From positions 13,287,731 to 13,351,730 of the forward strand of contig NC_041008.1 in the NCBI RefSeq assembly GCF_004193775.1: DNA of 64,000 nt. Direction: 5' to 3'. This stretch comes from Glycine soja (Eukaryota; Streptophyta; Magnoliopsida; Fabales; Fabaceae). This document shows, piece after piece, positions 1 through 11,149 of the stretch; position 1 is the stretch's first letter, and every line of letters starts with the position of its first letter. The position numbers and the translations under genes were made by a program. The notes beneath the pieces are model-generated. The model had not been told where the DNA came from. It searched no databases and saw nothing but the letters and a program-made list of their open reading frames with translations.

Positions 1-586
1 AAGGTTGAGAAAGATCATGATCAAGGAGAAATTCTTGAAAAATTGGAACATGGGATAATCATTGATTTCTTGACTTAGCCGAAATAAGTATAAAGTAGCC
101 AAAACAACTAAGGATAAGTCAATAGTGAACAAATGTGGTAGAATCACAATTTCATTTAGTTAGTTTAGATTTTACAATTTAAATATGCATTTCAAAATGT
201 TTGTAGAGACCTTCGGCCAAAAAATCAATCAATGCAATTATTTTCCAATTATTATTCTTGCTGAATTTATTGTTTTCTTCCAAATTCAGCTTTTATTTAA
301 TTTATTTATTTAAATTCAGGTTAGATTCACCTCCAATCAAGTGCTTTCTTTAGTAACTTGAGAGCTCACACAAGGTCAAGAGGAAGACTTTCCCTCTCTG
401 CGATCAGATTGTTTCATTCAAACATTCAGATTATGGAATCATGTTGGAGTTACTTTAGTCAAATTCTGCTCAGCTAAGTTTCAATTATTTACGCGACAAC
501 ACATATTTTTTAATCTTGTTTGTTGAAGTTAAACATGTTCAACATGTGGGGTTATAGGGTTTCTTTTTGGATCTTGGTTGTAGGGA
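1..586. other. AT-rich sequence, no gene seen
   Basis: No open frame with coding character, no recognisable repeat family and no terminal repeat was found here. Confidence 0.5.
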
Positions 587-1790
587 TTATAAGATGACAA
601 TTAATGTACTAAGAAAAAGAATGAACTTATCATAAAAAAAAGGTGAAAGTAAGCATGATGCTAAACATCATGTTGTACAAGAAATTTATTGAAAAGAAAT
701 GACTAAGCTTCTCTTAGATAAATTTGCATATCATTTATGGCTTGCTCATTTCCACCTTGTTCATGATGAGCTCATTCAAGAAAGTAGGTCAAACTTTCAG
801 AAGCCTCAAAAGAGTTATGAGATAAAAATAACCTTGTAATGTGAGAAATTAAGACATTAAATGATATACAACACAAAAACCAATTTTAGTTGTAAAATAT
901 TCCAAAGTCAATGTTTTGTCTTTCATATTCTACATATCTACCATGTACCATTTCGTCATCAAACTAGCTTTTTTTTCATCAGTTAGACAAAGTTATACTT
1001 TCACCCCCCAGAAAAAAGCTAGACAAAGTTTTTTTTATATAAAAAGTTAGACAAAGTTATAACAATGGAAACAATATTCGTAATATCTAATACATTTTCG
1101 TTTGTATATTAGATTTTTTTTCTATTGCATGATTAAAAAAAATCAATAACCTTTTTAAACAAAATTATTATACATATATATACAACATGAAAACACAAAA
1201 CCATATATACAAAGATAATCCCAAAGTATATACCATTTTTTCATTTGTATATTTACATATATGTAGCATTTATTTGGTATATGACATTTGATGTACTAAG
1301 AAAAATAATAAGTTTATCACAAAAGAGGTAATTTAAGCATGACGTTAACGACATGTTGCACAAGACATTTTCGGAGAAGAAATAACTAAGTTTCTTTTAA
1401 GTAAATTTCTTCTAACACATATCGTTTATGGCTTTTCAGCCACCTTTTTCGTGACGGGTTCATTCAAGAAACTAGATCATTAAACTTGAGAAACCTTAAA
1501 AGAGTTATAAGAATAAATAAAAATAACTTTGTAACACAAGAAATACATTAAATAATATACAACACAACCGATTTTAGTTATAAAATATTCAAAAATGAAT
1601 TTTTTTTATCTTTCATGTTCTACATGTCTACTATGTACCATTTAGCCATCAAATTACCTTTTTTTTGTTATTATTATTTCATCCATTAGAAAAAGTTATA
1701 CTTTCACCCATAAAAAAGGTAGAAAAGTTTTTTTTATAAAAAAAAGTTATAACAATAATATTCGTAATATCTAATATGTTTTCATTGGGT
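587..1790. repeat. Diverged direct duplication of about 0.5 kb
   Basis: Positions 587-1107 and 1282-1790 align in the same orientation along their whole length. Shared blocks in the same order include GTACTAAGAAAAA, the pair AAGCATGATG/AAGCATGACG, TTTATGGCTT, CATTCAAGAAA, AAAAGAGTTAT, ATATACAACACAA, ATGTACCATTT, AGTTATACTTTCACCC and TTCGTAATATCTAATA. The copies differ by many substitutions and small indels, so the duplication is old. A 170-bp AT-rich spacer separates them. No coding sequence is visible in either copy. Confidence 0.8.
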
Positions 1791-2110
1791 AATGCACAAA
1801 CCACTTTGTCTTTGGTGAAAGGCAACAAATGAAAGCTTCTATGTGCTTTCAATGAAGTAGTAAAAAGTCAACAAACATATTGTCAATTTAGTGCATATTT
1901 GGTTTGTTGTTGAAAATGTTGTAGCACGTGTTCCAATGTAAATCCTACAGATAAAAGCAAAATTAATGCAAATGCAAGAGTTATGATCCATTGGTAAAAT
2001 TACTTTTTCCTCAAATGTAATTTTACAACTACAAGCCAAACATACTCTTAGTTTGTCTAAAACAGCAATGACATGGAAGTTCAAATGTACCTATGAATTG
2101 TCATGTAATA
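1791..2110. other. Unassigned AT-rich spacer
   Basis: No gene or repeat recognised between the duplicated block and the LINE fragment that follows. Confidence 0.4.
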
Positions 2111-2569
2111 TCATAAGGTGCCACACATGTAGGCACATTTAAGGAATTTTTCCAAAGAAGATTTCTTGAAGAGGAGGTGTGTATCCCAAAATTTGATGGG
2201 GTTCCATTCAACTCCATTGATGAAGAAGACAATGCTAGTCTAATAGCTTCCTTTTGGAAGAGGAAATCAAGAAAACGGTGTGGGATTGTGATGGAGATAA
2301 ATGTCCGGGACTGGATGGATACGATTTCAACTTCAAGAAATTTTGGCATGTTGTAAAGGGTAATTTTGTAAGGATGGGACAAGAGTTCCATGCGAATGGA
2401 GTGTTCCCTAGAGGAGGAAAATGTATCTTTTATTGCTTTAATATCCAAAAAAGAAAATCCTATGGACTTGGGGGAATTTAGGCCAATATCCCTTGTAGGA
2501 TGTATTTACAAAGTGGTGGCAAAGCTTCTATCCAAGAGGATGAATGATGTGAACCTTACTAGAAGCGGA
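2111..2569 (+). pseudogene. LINE (non-LTR retrotransposon) reverse transcriptase fragment, frameshifted
   Basis: The + strand encodes the N-terminal part of a plant L1-type reverse transcriptase. A linker ending in CPGLDGYDFNFKKFW (the usual PGPDG-F-KKFW motif) is followed by FIALISKK and then FRPISLVGCIYKVVAKLLS, the first conserved RT block. The frame changes near 2415, between the VFPRG and VSFIALISKK segments, so no single ORF covers it. Homology stops abruptly after the LSKRM block near 2565. The catalytic YADD block is absent. It is a dead 5'- and 3'-truncated fragment. Recognition rests on these motifs only. Confidence 0.85.
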
Positions 2570-3153
2570 TCGCTTGATACAGGTCACAGAGTTTTGGGTT
2601 GACGCCACTTCCAGAGAGGGAAGATAAGTCAGGGTAGACGCCACAAGGATTACCTTGATAAGTCCGAGATTGGTTCAGCGAGGAACCCAGAGAGAAGTTC
2701 TCACAAAATTTTATCAAATGCCAAAAGTTCTTCTATTGAAAACGAATTCCATACATATAGTGTATCTGAACGAAAAAATAGAAATAGACATGGGCCTTCA
2801 AATCAGTTTGGGCCAAAATTACAATGAAAAAATTATAAATAAAAAATAGAACATATTTGGCATGGGCCTTCAAATTAGTCTGGGCCTTCAACAACAATTA
2901 ATATTCTTAGTAGTGCCTCTGCCTCTGGGCTTTCATCCTTCTCCACTTGAACCTTGTTAAGTATGTCTGCTACCATTTGTTGGAGGGTATCCATTGACTG
3001 TTTGATCCTAATCCTGGTCATAGGTTCCTGTATTTGGGCAGTTTTAGGATTCTTATCATTCCCTCCTTCTTGGAAAGCATTTTCCCTCAAATGTTCAAAA
3101 TCATCACTTACAACAAATGGAGTCAAGCCAGCAACATTAAATGAAGAACTTAC
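2570..3153 (-). pseudogene. Ty3/gypsy polyprotein C-terminal tail and 3' flank (fragment)
   Basis: On the minus strand, 3153 to 2875 reads as the end of a gypsy integrase: a segment like FNVAGLTPFVVSDD, then NAFQEGGNDKNP, then PMTRIRIKQ followed by an amphipathic LQQMVADILNKVQ stretch. This order (linker to a DLTPF-like motif, EGGND, then PMTRSR-like) is typical of the C-terminus of plant gypsy pol. Downstream (2874-2570) is AT-rich non-coding DNA of the same element. The upstream part is cut off at 3153 by the LTR of the next element, which appears to have inserted into this frame. Confidence 0.65.
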
Positions 3154-4572
3154 TGTTCACTAGTTCCGGCAAGTGCACCGGATCACACAAGTAGTATAAA
3201 ATGGTAAGAACCGAGTATCGAATACTCAGAGAACTTGTGTTATTTGGTAAGCTATTTCAGCAAATAGGTGTCTGGTGTGTAAAGGTAAGTGTGAATATGA
3301 ACAAGTGTATAAACTATTTGTGCAAAAAGAAAGAAAATCACGAGAAAGAAATAATGTGTAAAAACAAGTAGAGAACACGTTGGTCTTCCTAATAGGTGTC
3401 TGATGCTAAAAAGATATTCTCTATCTAACAATGCTCATGTGTTCTTATGGTGTCTCCTGAGATACTAAACCCCGATTCCTCATGATAGTTTAGCCTAATC
3501 CTGATCAAGCATCATCTGCAGATTCCTTTTGTAAGACTAAACTCAACCAGGACCGCATTAAGACACACATACTCAACTAAATTATCGCACCTTGATTCCT
3601 TGTGAAAGCACGACAACTCATCCCTGCACTATCAAGGACTTTAGAGTCAGACCAGTTTCCACTGTTGAATGACCCTAACAAAGCATGCATCTACGTGATC
3701 AAGGTAAAGGCATACTGGAATGAAAAGCAGATAGCATAGAGAACACACAAAACATCACTAAATAGATAGAAATATATTTACATCAGGTACCTACAGGGAG
3801 GATCCAACAGAGAATTTAGCTTTCCATACCAGGAAGCCTTCTTAACAACAAAAAGAAGAACAAGATGAAAGATTGCAAAAATACAAGTGGTGAGGATGTC
3901 TCTTTCACCTCTAGAATCTCACAATCACTCACAAACTCATCTCAAGCTCTCAAACTGGCTCTTGCTTCAAGCTCTGGTCTCTATAGATCTTCACACGGAA
4001 AAATCTCTCAAAACTCTCTGGAACTTGGACCTTTTTCTCTCTAGAAACCCTAGACATGCAAAGCTCTGAATCCTAGTCCAAACTACCTTCACAAAATCTG
4101 ATTTCAAGCTTAAATAGGTAGCCTTGTTCGTGCTCGTGCGCTTAGCGCACTTATGGACCACTTAGCACACGTTAGTGATTTTTGGCTTAGCGCGCTTCTC
4201 TTGCTTAGCGGATGAGATGAAGCGGTGCGCTTGATGACCTGGAGCGGTATGCTTAATGAACCTGTACAGCTCATCTTCTTCTAGATTCTTCCTCGCGCTT
4301 AGCCACTGAATGTTGCGCTTAGCAGACGCTCGCTAAGCCAGCATATTGGCTTAGCGAGAAGGTGAAAAATAGCACTTTCCAAAGCTTGCCTAATTAATCC
4401 TGAAATTGAGAGAAAATGATTATTAAACACACAAAATGAAAATACTAAGTATTTATTACCTATACTTAACAGAAAATACTTATAACACTACAAAATAACC
4501 ATAAATTGGGAGAGTTTGATACAATTTATACAAGTTTTATACACAAAAGTTAGTCGTTTTCACCGACTAACA
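3154..4572 (-). mobile_element. LTR of an Athila-type Ty3/gypsy element (minus orientation)
   Basis: Read on the minus strand the block starts TGTTAGTCGGTG at 4572 and ends CTAGTGAACA at 3154, giving TG...CA ends and 1,419 bp. A purine tract lies immediately outside its 5' end, which marks this as the 3' LTR. The end carries a perfect 8-bp hairpin, GTTAGTCG then 7 nt then CGACTAAC. Positions 4120-4370 contain a cluster of GCTTAGC/GCTAAGC motifs. The partner 5' LTR is not in the window. The lineage call follows from the downstream ORF remnant and retropepsin tail. Confidence 0.7.
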
Positions 4573-4590
4573 ACTCCCCCAAATTTACAG
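4573..4590 (-). other. Polypurine tract of the Athila-type element
   Basis: The minus strand reads AAATTTGGGGGAGT directly before the LTR start TGTTAG. This is the position and composition expected of the primer for plus-strand DNA synthesis, and it fixes the LTR boundary and orientation. Confidence 0.7.
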
Positions 4591-5920
4591 TTTTGCTTGT
4601 CCTCAAGCAAAAAGAGAACAACTCACTTATCCTCAAGTGACAATGACATGCAATGACTATGTATGAAGGTGTATGCTACAAAAGTTACTGATTGCATGAT
4701 AAGAGAATGGAGTAAAATGCCCTCATCACTTCTCTTTCACAAGGTATGCAGTTATCCAAAGAGAAGAATGAAATGTAACCTGGACAAATGGATGGAGTTA
4801 GGCATAAGATAGATATCAAGGAAAGTAGCTTAAACCACAGTCTCACGGCTACTGTTTCACTCAAGCACAAGTGTTTAAGCTATTCATTAATAACAAATAG
4901 CAAGAGGTCCAGTCTTTGAATTTCATCTCATACCACAAAGTCAGAAATGTATAAACAGATTCAGAAGGACTTTCTCAGGCTTGTAGTGAGGCTTGGCTAC
5001 AAAAATTCATTGGTTTTTCTAGGATTCAAAGGTTTAGATTCTTAGAGAGCACAAATCCCAGACTTATCCCAATGGTCTTTTTAATACACTTAGCTTGCTC
5101 ACTAGCTTTTCCTCTTATGTTGCTTTTGACCTTATTGTAACAACATAATTTATTCTTTTCTTTCTCTCTCTTTTTTTTAAACATACAACTTATTTGTCGT
5201 GTGTGCTGATGCTTAACCTTTTTCTTTTCATTCTAATTGACTTCCCTCCCCCAAATTTAGAGTAAATTTGCCTTGAACCATATGTTCTCCTAGAATCTAA
5301 ACAAGGTATCAGGAGATAATTATTTAAGTTCAGGGTTCAATTCATGACAAAATCATTCAGCTTATACAGGGAGCATAGGATATAATTATCATTCAAGGTA
5401 AGCTTTTTGGTCAAAAGGCTTGTGTATGTACAATAATGGCCTTCATCATGTTCTCGTTAATACATTTCATTCTAAAATTCAGAGATTCATGCAAAGATTA
5501 TTACTCACAGCTAGTCATTCACTCATAGTTTAAGTTCACACTCTCACCGGTTTTGGTTCAAGCTTTTCTTTCTTAATTAATCTGTCTACTGACTAACAAT
5601 TCTAATTGCAAGTTCACATTCTTGTTCTTTCTTTGTCTAATATACACATTTTCTCAAACTCATGATAAGAAACACAAACTTCATCAAAATCATGCACTCA
5701 ATTCAAAATAAAGACATACACCCATTTTAATAAGTCAATAAAAGTGCTTCACTGCTATATCATTAAAAACCAAGTTAAACTGTTCAAAATGCTTCAGAAT
5801 AAGCAAACTAACAATTCATAAATAAAACTAACAAAAGGGAATTACTGTTTGAAAACCATGATTATAATAATAAACCAAAAAGCAAAAAGTAACATCAAGA
5901 ATCAACAATGCCAAAAGTGT
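4591..5920 (-). other. 3' untranslated region of the Athila-type element
   Basis: About 1.3 kb of AT-rich non-coding DNA lies between the env-position ORF remnant and the polypurine tract. No ORF with coding character was found on either strand. Confidence 0.5.
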
Positions 5921-6475
5921 TTAAACTGGGGAATCGGTGAGAGCAATAGCTTCTCCAGATGAAGAATCAGAAAGATTAGCAATTCCTCCAATTGGGGAAA
6001 CAGGGCGGGTCAGCTGTTTCTGCAGCTGGTGAATCAGGAGGAGCAGTTGCTTCATTTGATGATGCGTCAAAAATGACAATCAGAGGAGGAGATAGGGGAA
6101 CTGCTTCAATCTTAGGCGAAGAAGGTGGATTCACCACTGAAGATTGTGGGTTAGCTGGCTCTGAATTAACCTGCACAGGTGTGAGCTCAGGCGGAGTAGC
6201 CTCGTTGGGTCTCTGGTTCGTCTCACCAATGGAAGTTGATCTTCAGGCCAAGCTACTTGCTCAAGAAAATTCTCCATAGATATGATTGGCCTATTGTGAG
6301 CCAACTCTTGCAGGCTGTGCATGATAATAAACTGTCCTCGGAATAAGCTTTGTAGCATAGGAACTACAGTTAGTGAGCTTTGGACATCCTGTCCTACAGT
6401 TACTAACGGAGGAGTTGGAGTGGATGACGAAGGGATGTCCTCTATTCTAGCTCTTTTTCTTGATTCTATTTGTAA
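5921..6475 (-). pseudogene. Remnant of the downstream (env-position) ORF of an Athila-type element
   Basis: Minus-strand frames give a segment containing MLQSLFRGQ, a run like NRPIISMENFLEQVAWPE, then a Pro/Ser/Ala/Glu-rich tail ending near 5921. This pattern resembles the C-terminus of the plant transposon protein found 3' of pol in Athila/Calypso-like legume elements. A plausible 3' splice site (TTTTTAG) precedes the segment near 6475, fitting expression from a spliced transcript. At least one frameshift lies near 6000, and the N-terminal part is replaced by GCTTAGC-rich DNA, so it is not functional. No membrane segment is preserved. Family assignment is from memory of the motif pattern and is moderate. 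Confidence 0.5.
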
Positions 6476-6539
6476 CTAAAAAGAACTCAAAATTCCTTAG
6501 ACCAAAATCGTTCAAGTTAAACAACAACAATAAAGGCTA

Positions 6540-7870
6540 AAATTAACAATAGACGCTTAGCGGGATATAGCTCGCTCAGCACACCCTGAGAAACATAACA
6601 TGTCGACTTAGCTGAAGCTAAGCTCACTTAGCCTAAAAGTTGCCGTGATGAAATGCGCTTAGCTTAGGTAAACTCGGCTTAGTGCAAGGCTTACAACACA
6701 AAATTTGGTTAAGTTACCTGGGCTTAGTGATTCAGCCTCGCTTAGCCTCAGGTAGTTCAGCAAGAGGATGAGTGTTCATCCTCAAAAGATGAACTCGCTT
6801 AGCGCGTAGCGAGTTCTTTAGAGAAATGCTTACATACAGTGAGTATTGATGAACTCGCTTAGCACAACATGCTCGCTTAGCGAGTTCATCTCATTTTCCA
6901 GAAAACACAATTTGTTTTCTTGCATTTTTCAAGCCTCTAAAAGGCATATCAGACATGCAATGTGTGTGTCATACTCAATACAGTATACAAGCGTATATAG
7001 CCCTAATCTTAAATTAAATCTAACAAAACATAAAAACCCTAAAAATCTAAAACTACAGTTGAAGTCTTCTCCCCTAAAGTTAAGACAAGAAAAAGAGAAA
7101 AAGAATCAAGGAACTTACTTGGATGGTATATGGTTGATGCTTCGAAGTTGAAAATGCACAAAGAAAGCACAGATGCAAAATATGCAAATTTTTGGAGAGA
7201 GAGAATACAGAGACAAAGTTTCCGGAATCTGGCAAATGTGAGTGTAACTGCTGTTACACTCACTTAAGCAGTTTTTCAATACTCTTGCTTAGCGGATCGA
7301 TGCGCTAAGCGAGCTAGAGAGACGTTTGGTTTCTTAACAAGGCTCGCTTAGCAGAGCCGCACGCTTAGCCGACGTTTCAAATTCAAAATCAGTTTTTTTT
7401 AACGCAAAACTTGGCTTAGCGCGAGGATCAGACCGCTTAGCGAGGTTTGCAGATCCGAAAAGATGCAACTCTCGCTAAGCCAGACTCTGGCTGGCTTAGC
7501 TAAAATGATGCATCTTAAGTACAAAGAAGCATGCGCTTAGCTGATAAGAACTCGCTTAGCACGCACATTGCCGCAATGAATCTCGCTTAGCTGCCATGAC
7601 TGGCGCTTAGCTTCATTGAACTCAATTATTGTCGTAAGGAATTGCGCTTGGTGACAATAGGTCATGCTTAGCCAAGGATAAGCTGTCGCTTAGCGATTAG
7701 GCTGAAGCTTAGCTGAATTCAGATCGAATTGAAGTTAGCTTAGCTCCACCTTGACCAGCTTAGCGAACCAAATCAGCCTTAGATGCAAGGGTTGGGCGCT
7801 AAGCGCTTGAGACTCGCGGCTTAGCGCATGAACAAAGATGCGATTAGCGTGAGGCTTGCGCTTAGCGAAA
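6540..7870. repeat. Dense cluster of GCTTAGC/GCTAAGC motifs
   Basis: The core GCTTAGC or its complement GCTAAGC recurs dozens of times, about one every 25-35 bp in 7260-7870. It is often flanked as CGCTTAGCG or GCGCTAAGCG and sometimes inverted in pairs (for example GAACTCGCTTAGC followed by CTCGCTTAGCGAGTTC). The spacing is irregular and the intervening DNA is not repeated, so it is not a simple tandem array. The same motif cluster occurs in the LTR of this element (4120-4370) and again at 62,860-63,060. Confidence 0.8.
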
Positions 7871-8109
7871 GAACTATTTTTCATAAAAAAGTTTTCTAAT
7901 TTATTTTTCAGTCCTTTTTCCAAGAAATTGAAACCCTTATGTTAAACATTCAAAGATTGGCTGGTATACTCCTATGTACAGATCATACAGCAAGTTCAAA
8001 AAGATTAAATGCATGAAAAACAAAGATAACAGAAATTAAAACTGGGTTACCTCCCAGGAAGCGCTTCTTTAACGTCATTAGCTTGACGCTTTTACCTCAC
8101 TGGGTGATC

Positions 8110-8334
8110 TTATGTTTTGGTTCTTACTTTCAGAACCTCTTGACCTCCTTCCATTACCTTTAAGCAAACATTGTGTTCTGGAGCACGCTTGTCTTCAACA
8201 AACAAATCAAAATCAATTTTCTGATCTTCAAAACCTAGCTCCAGCTTCCTCTTCCCCATATCAACTATGCAGCTTGCGGTCAACATGAATGGCCTTCCCA
8301 ATATTACAGGGATGTCAGTATCTTCAGAGATATA
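8110..8334 (-). pseudogene. Ty3/gypsy retropepsin C-terminal fragment
   Basis: The minus strand from 8334 encodes the end of an aspartic protease domain: YISEDTDIPVILGRPFM, where the I-L-G-R-P-F motif is the conserved end of plant retropepsins. It continues with VDMGKRKLELGFED and stops at 8110. The catalytic D-S/T-G part would lie upstream and is cut off by the Ogre-type LTR starting at 8335. Directly downstream the sequence becomes untranslated DNA, so reverse transcriptase and integrase are missing. The element was internally deleted before or after that insertion. Confidence 0.7.
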
Positions 8335-10133
8335 TGTTGCAACCTACCCTTCGGCGGGAGGGCGATGCGTGACTCGCGGGTGCGTGTTCCAAGAAAGGAA
8401 TACGCGCGGAGTCGCCACCAACGTTTATTTGAGGAAAACGTCGGCAAAACTGGAAAAGACGTGATCTACGAACCCTAAGTGAAAAGTTCGGGAGTTGTAT
8501 TTACGCACGGGGAAGGTATTAGCACCCCACGCGTCCGTCACAAGAGACGGCAGCCTTTAATCAAATGTGCAAATATGACTTCAATTTATATTCTTTTCCC
8601 TTTTTACGTTCTTATGTCTTTTCTATGCCTTTTTATGTTTTTATCTTTTTGTGGTCGACAAAGGCGTTTCCCTTTGCTCCTACGTATTCCTCAATTGTGA
8701 TGAGAAAATCAGACCTACGTAGTTCTTTTGTGAACAAAGCGTTTTGGTTAAGTTATTTTTTATATTTTTTTGCAAGATATGTTTTTGTTGAATGAAAGGT
8801 CATTCAAGGCATTGGACCATTAAACAATCTTTCGATTCTTTTGAAAAGTGAGAAAACATTAAGGCATTGGACCATTAATGATTTCTTTATTTTTCAAAGA
8901 GGTAACAAAGTTACATATTGATTTTAGGCTTTTTTTAGAAATCTACATTTAACCAATAAAAGCGGAAAAGACCATTTCAAGGCGTTGGACCTTTGAAAAT
9001 GGCTTTTTTAGGCGATGACAAAAGTTTGGTTTATGAATTGATTTTAGCCTTAGTTTCACTTTGGTTATTAGTCGATTCGATTTAAGAAAGAGAAATCCCA
9101 AAGAAAAACGTCCGATTGATTTTTTTGATTTATTTTACTAAAAGATATTTTTTATTACTATATTATTATTTTATCTCTTTTTGGTTTCCAACGTGGTTAC
9201 GGCATGACCGAACGGTCCGATTTCATTTTAACAGAAATTAACGGATGTTACAATTCAAATGATCGGTGGAAATTTATTTTATTTTTTCATTAGGCGAGAA
9301 AATGACTTAAGTAAATGACTAAAGCACGTCAAAAGGGGGGTACGGAAAGTAAATGAAATGAAAATAAAAGCACGTAAAACAAATGAGGACCACTATGGGT
9401 ACATAGAATGAATTGAAAAGTTCGATTTTGGGAACTTACCGGTTGAAGACCGAAGAACGACGAAGAACGAACGAAGAACGTCGAAGAACGGTTGAAAATA
9501 TTCACGAAATCACCCACGGAAACGTTACGGAAGCGCCTCGGCTTGGATTTTCTTCGTGGAAACAATTTTTCTCACTAATTCTAAGTGAATCTCAAATACC
9601 AGGAGGGTTGAACATTTTTGTTCTTCCCTCCTTCCCCTATTTATAGGAAAAAGAAGGAGATGCTTGCCACCCAGCTCGCCCAGGCGAGCTAGGTTGCTTC
9701 CTCCAGAAGCAACCGCCTTCTGGAGGAACATCCTGGAAGGCCCAAGTGGGCCTGGTTTCTATTTGAACCCCCATTTTTACTAAATACACCCCCTGCATTT
9801 TTTTGGTGATTCTTTTTCCGTAAAGTTACGGAAACTTACAAATTTCGTAACGATACTTGTTTTCTTTCCGTAATGTTGCGTAACTTTACGAATTACGTAA
9901 TCATCCCTTTTCGGAATGTTACGGAACTTTACGGATTGCGCACTAACACTTCCTTTTAATTTCCGGCATGTCACGGAACTTCACGGATTGTGCTACGACA
10001 CTTTTCTTTTGGCTTCCGGCATGTCTCGGAACTTCACAAATTGCCTAACGATGGGTGCCAAATACCTCGAAGTGGTCGAGCGAGGGTCGCATCCCAACAA
10101 CGGATGGTCCCCGGACGAAATTAGGGTATGACA
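8335..10133 (-). mobile_element. LTR of a Tat/Ogre-type Ty3/gypsy element
   Basis: On the minus strand this 1.8-kb block starts TGTCATACCCTAATTTCG at 10133 and ends GGTTGCAACA at 8335. A purine tract lies immediately outside the start, so this is the 3' LTR. Inside, the + strand shows blocks I recognise from legume Ogre-like LTRs, such as GCGGAGTCGCCACCAACG and ACGGGGAAGGTATTAGCACC. The 8335 end abuts the retropepsin frame of the Athila-type element, so this LTR marks an insertion into it. The 5' LTR, coding region and second target-site copy are not present. The exact 8335 end is uncertain by a few bases because GTTGCAACA could also be read as host coding sequence. Confidence 0.7.
9816..10055. 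repeat. Five degenerate ~50-bp tandem units inside the Ogre-type LTR
   Basis: Units start near 9816, 9866, 9910, 9961 and 10014. Each begins TTCCG(T/G)(A/C)A and contains GTTACGG(A)AAC-TTAC or GTCACGGAACTTCACGGATT-like cores, followed by a T/C-rich tail. Later units have drifted CGTAA to CGGCA. Each unit carries a short dyad of the form CCGTAA...TTACGG. Confidence 0.65.
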
Positions 10134-10153
10134 GTTTCCCCTCTTTACTTGTC
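10134..10153 (-). other. Polypurine tract of the Ogre-type element
   Basis: The minus strand reads GACAAGTAAAGAGGGGAAAC immediately before the LTR start TGTCATACCC. Position and composition fit the plus-strand primer and set the element's orientation. Confidence 0.7.
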
Positions 10154-10319
10154 TTTTATTGGAGATAAAAGGGAAGTAAAGATAAGACACTAATTTCGTT
10201 CGAGCGAAACACCATTCGACCAGTGAACCTCCCTGCCAGCGGAACCTGCAAAAATTTGAAAATGATCAGTACCGACACATCATCCTGATACTGTCGAATT
10301 TGTTCCTCTTGGTCGATAC

Positions 10320-11149
10320 AAGATGCGGAATGACCATAATTTGTCTCTGCGTGTTGTTGGACACGATCGAGCCTGGACGGCGAGACACAAAATGACCATA
10401 TTTTGTCTCTACGTGCCACCGGACACGATCGCCTCTGGATGGCGAAAAGGTGCGCGGAATGACCATAATTTGTCTCCGCCCACCTCTCGACTTACTGTCT
10501 CCGAATGACAAAGGGCGCATAATTTGTCTCTGCGTGTTTACCACCCAACTTGTTGTTCCTGAATGATAAAGGGCGCAGAATTCATCTATGCGCGTTTATC
10601 CACTCAGCTTGCTGCTCTTGAATGATAAAGGGCGCAGAATTCATCTATGCGCATTTATCACCCAATTTGCGAAATCTGAATGGCAAAGGGCGCATAATTC
10701 GTCTATGCGCGTTTACCACGCAACTTGCTATTCTTGAATGATAAAGGGCGCAGAATTCGTCTATGCGCGTTTATCCACTCAGCTTGCTGCTCTTGAATAA
10801 TAAAGGGTGCAGAATTCGTCTATGCACGTTTACCACTCGACTCGCTGCTCCTGAGTGATAACGGGTGCAAAATCTGTCTCTACGCGTTTACCACCCAACT
10901 TGTTGTTCCTGAATGATAAAGGGCGTAGAATTTGTCTATGCGCATTTATCCACTCAGCTTGATGCTCTTGAATGATAAAGGGCGCAGAATTTGTCTATGC
11001 GCGTTTATCACCCAATTAGCAAAATCTGAATGGCAAAGGGCACAAAATTCGTCTATACGCATTTACCACTCGACTCGCTGCTTTTGAATGATAAAGGGCA
11101 CAGAATTTGTCCCTGCGCGTTTATCACTCATCGAGCGTGCGGATAACCG
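10320..11149. repeat. Minisatellite A, ~58-bp units in the Ogre-type 3' region
   Basis: From 10513, eleven units recur at 58-59 bp (starts 10513, 10571, 10630, 10688, 10746, 10805, 10863, 10921, 10980, 11038, 11096). Each has the form GGGCGCA-GAATT(C/T)-(G/A)TCTATGCGC-GTTTA then a variable 18-20 bp and TGAATGATAAA. Three looser 61-63-bp units with GAATGACCATAATTTGTCTC precede them (10327-10512). Complementary GCGCA and TGCGC flank an ~11-nt spacer in most units. Units 1-3 match units 7-9 better than their neighbours. The array lies in the 3' untranslated region just upstream of the LTR. Confidence 0.9.

Noticed and set aside
8267..8795. Forward frames at 8,267-8,464, 8,479-8,700 and 8,565-8,795
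   Set aside because: They lie in the retropepsin antisense and the Ogre-type LTR; no family match and no coding context.
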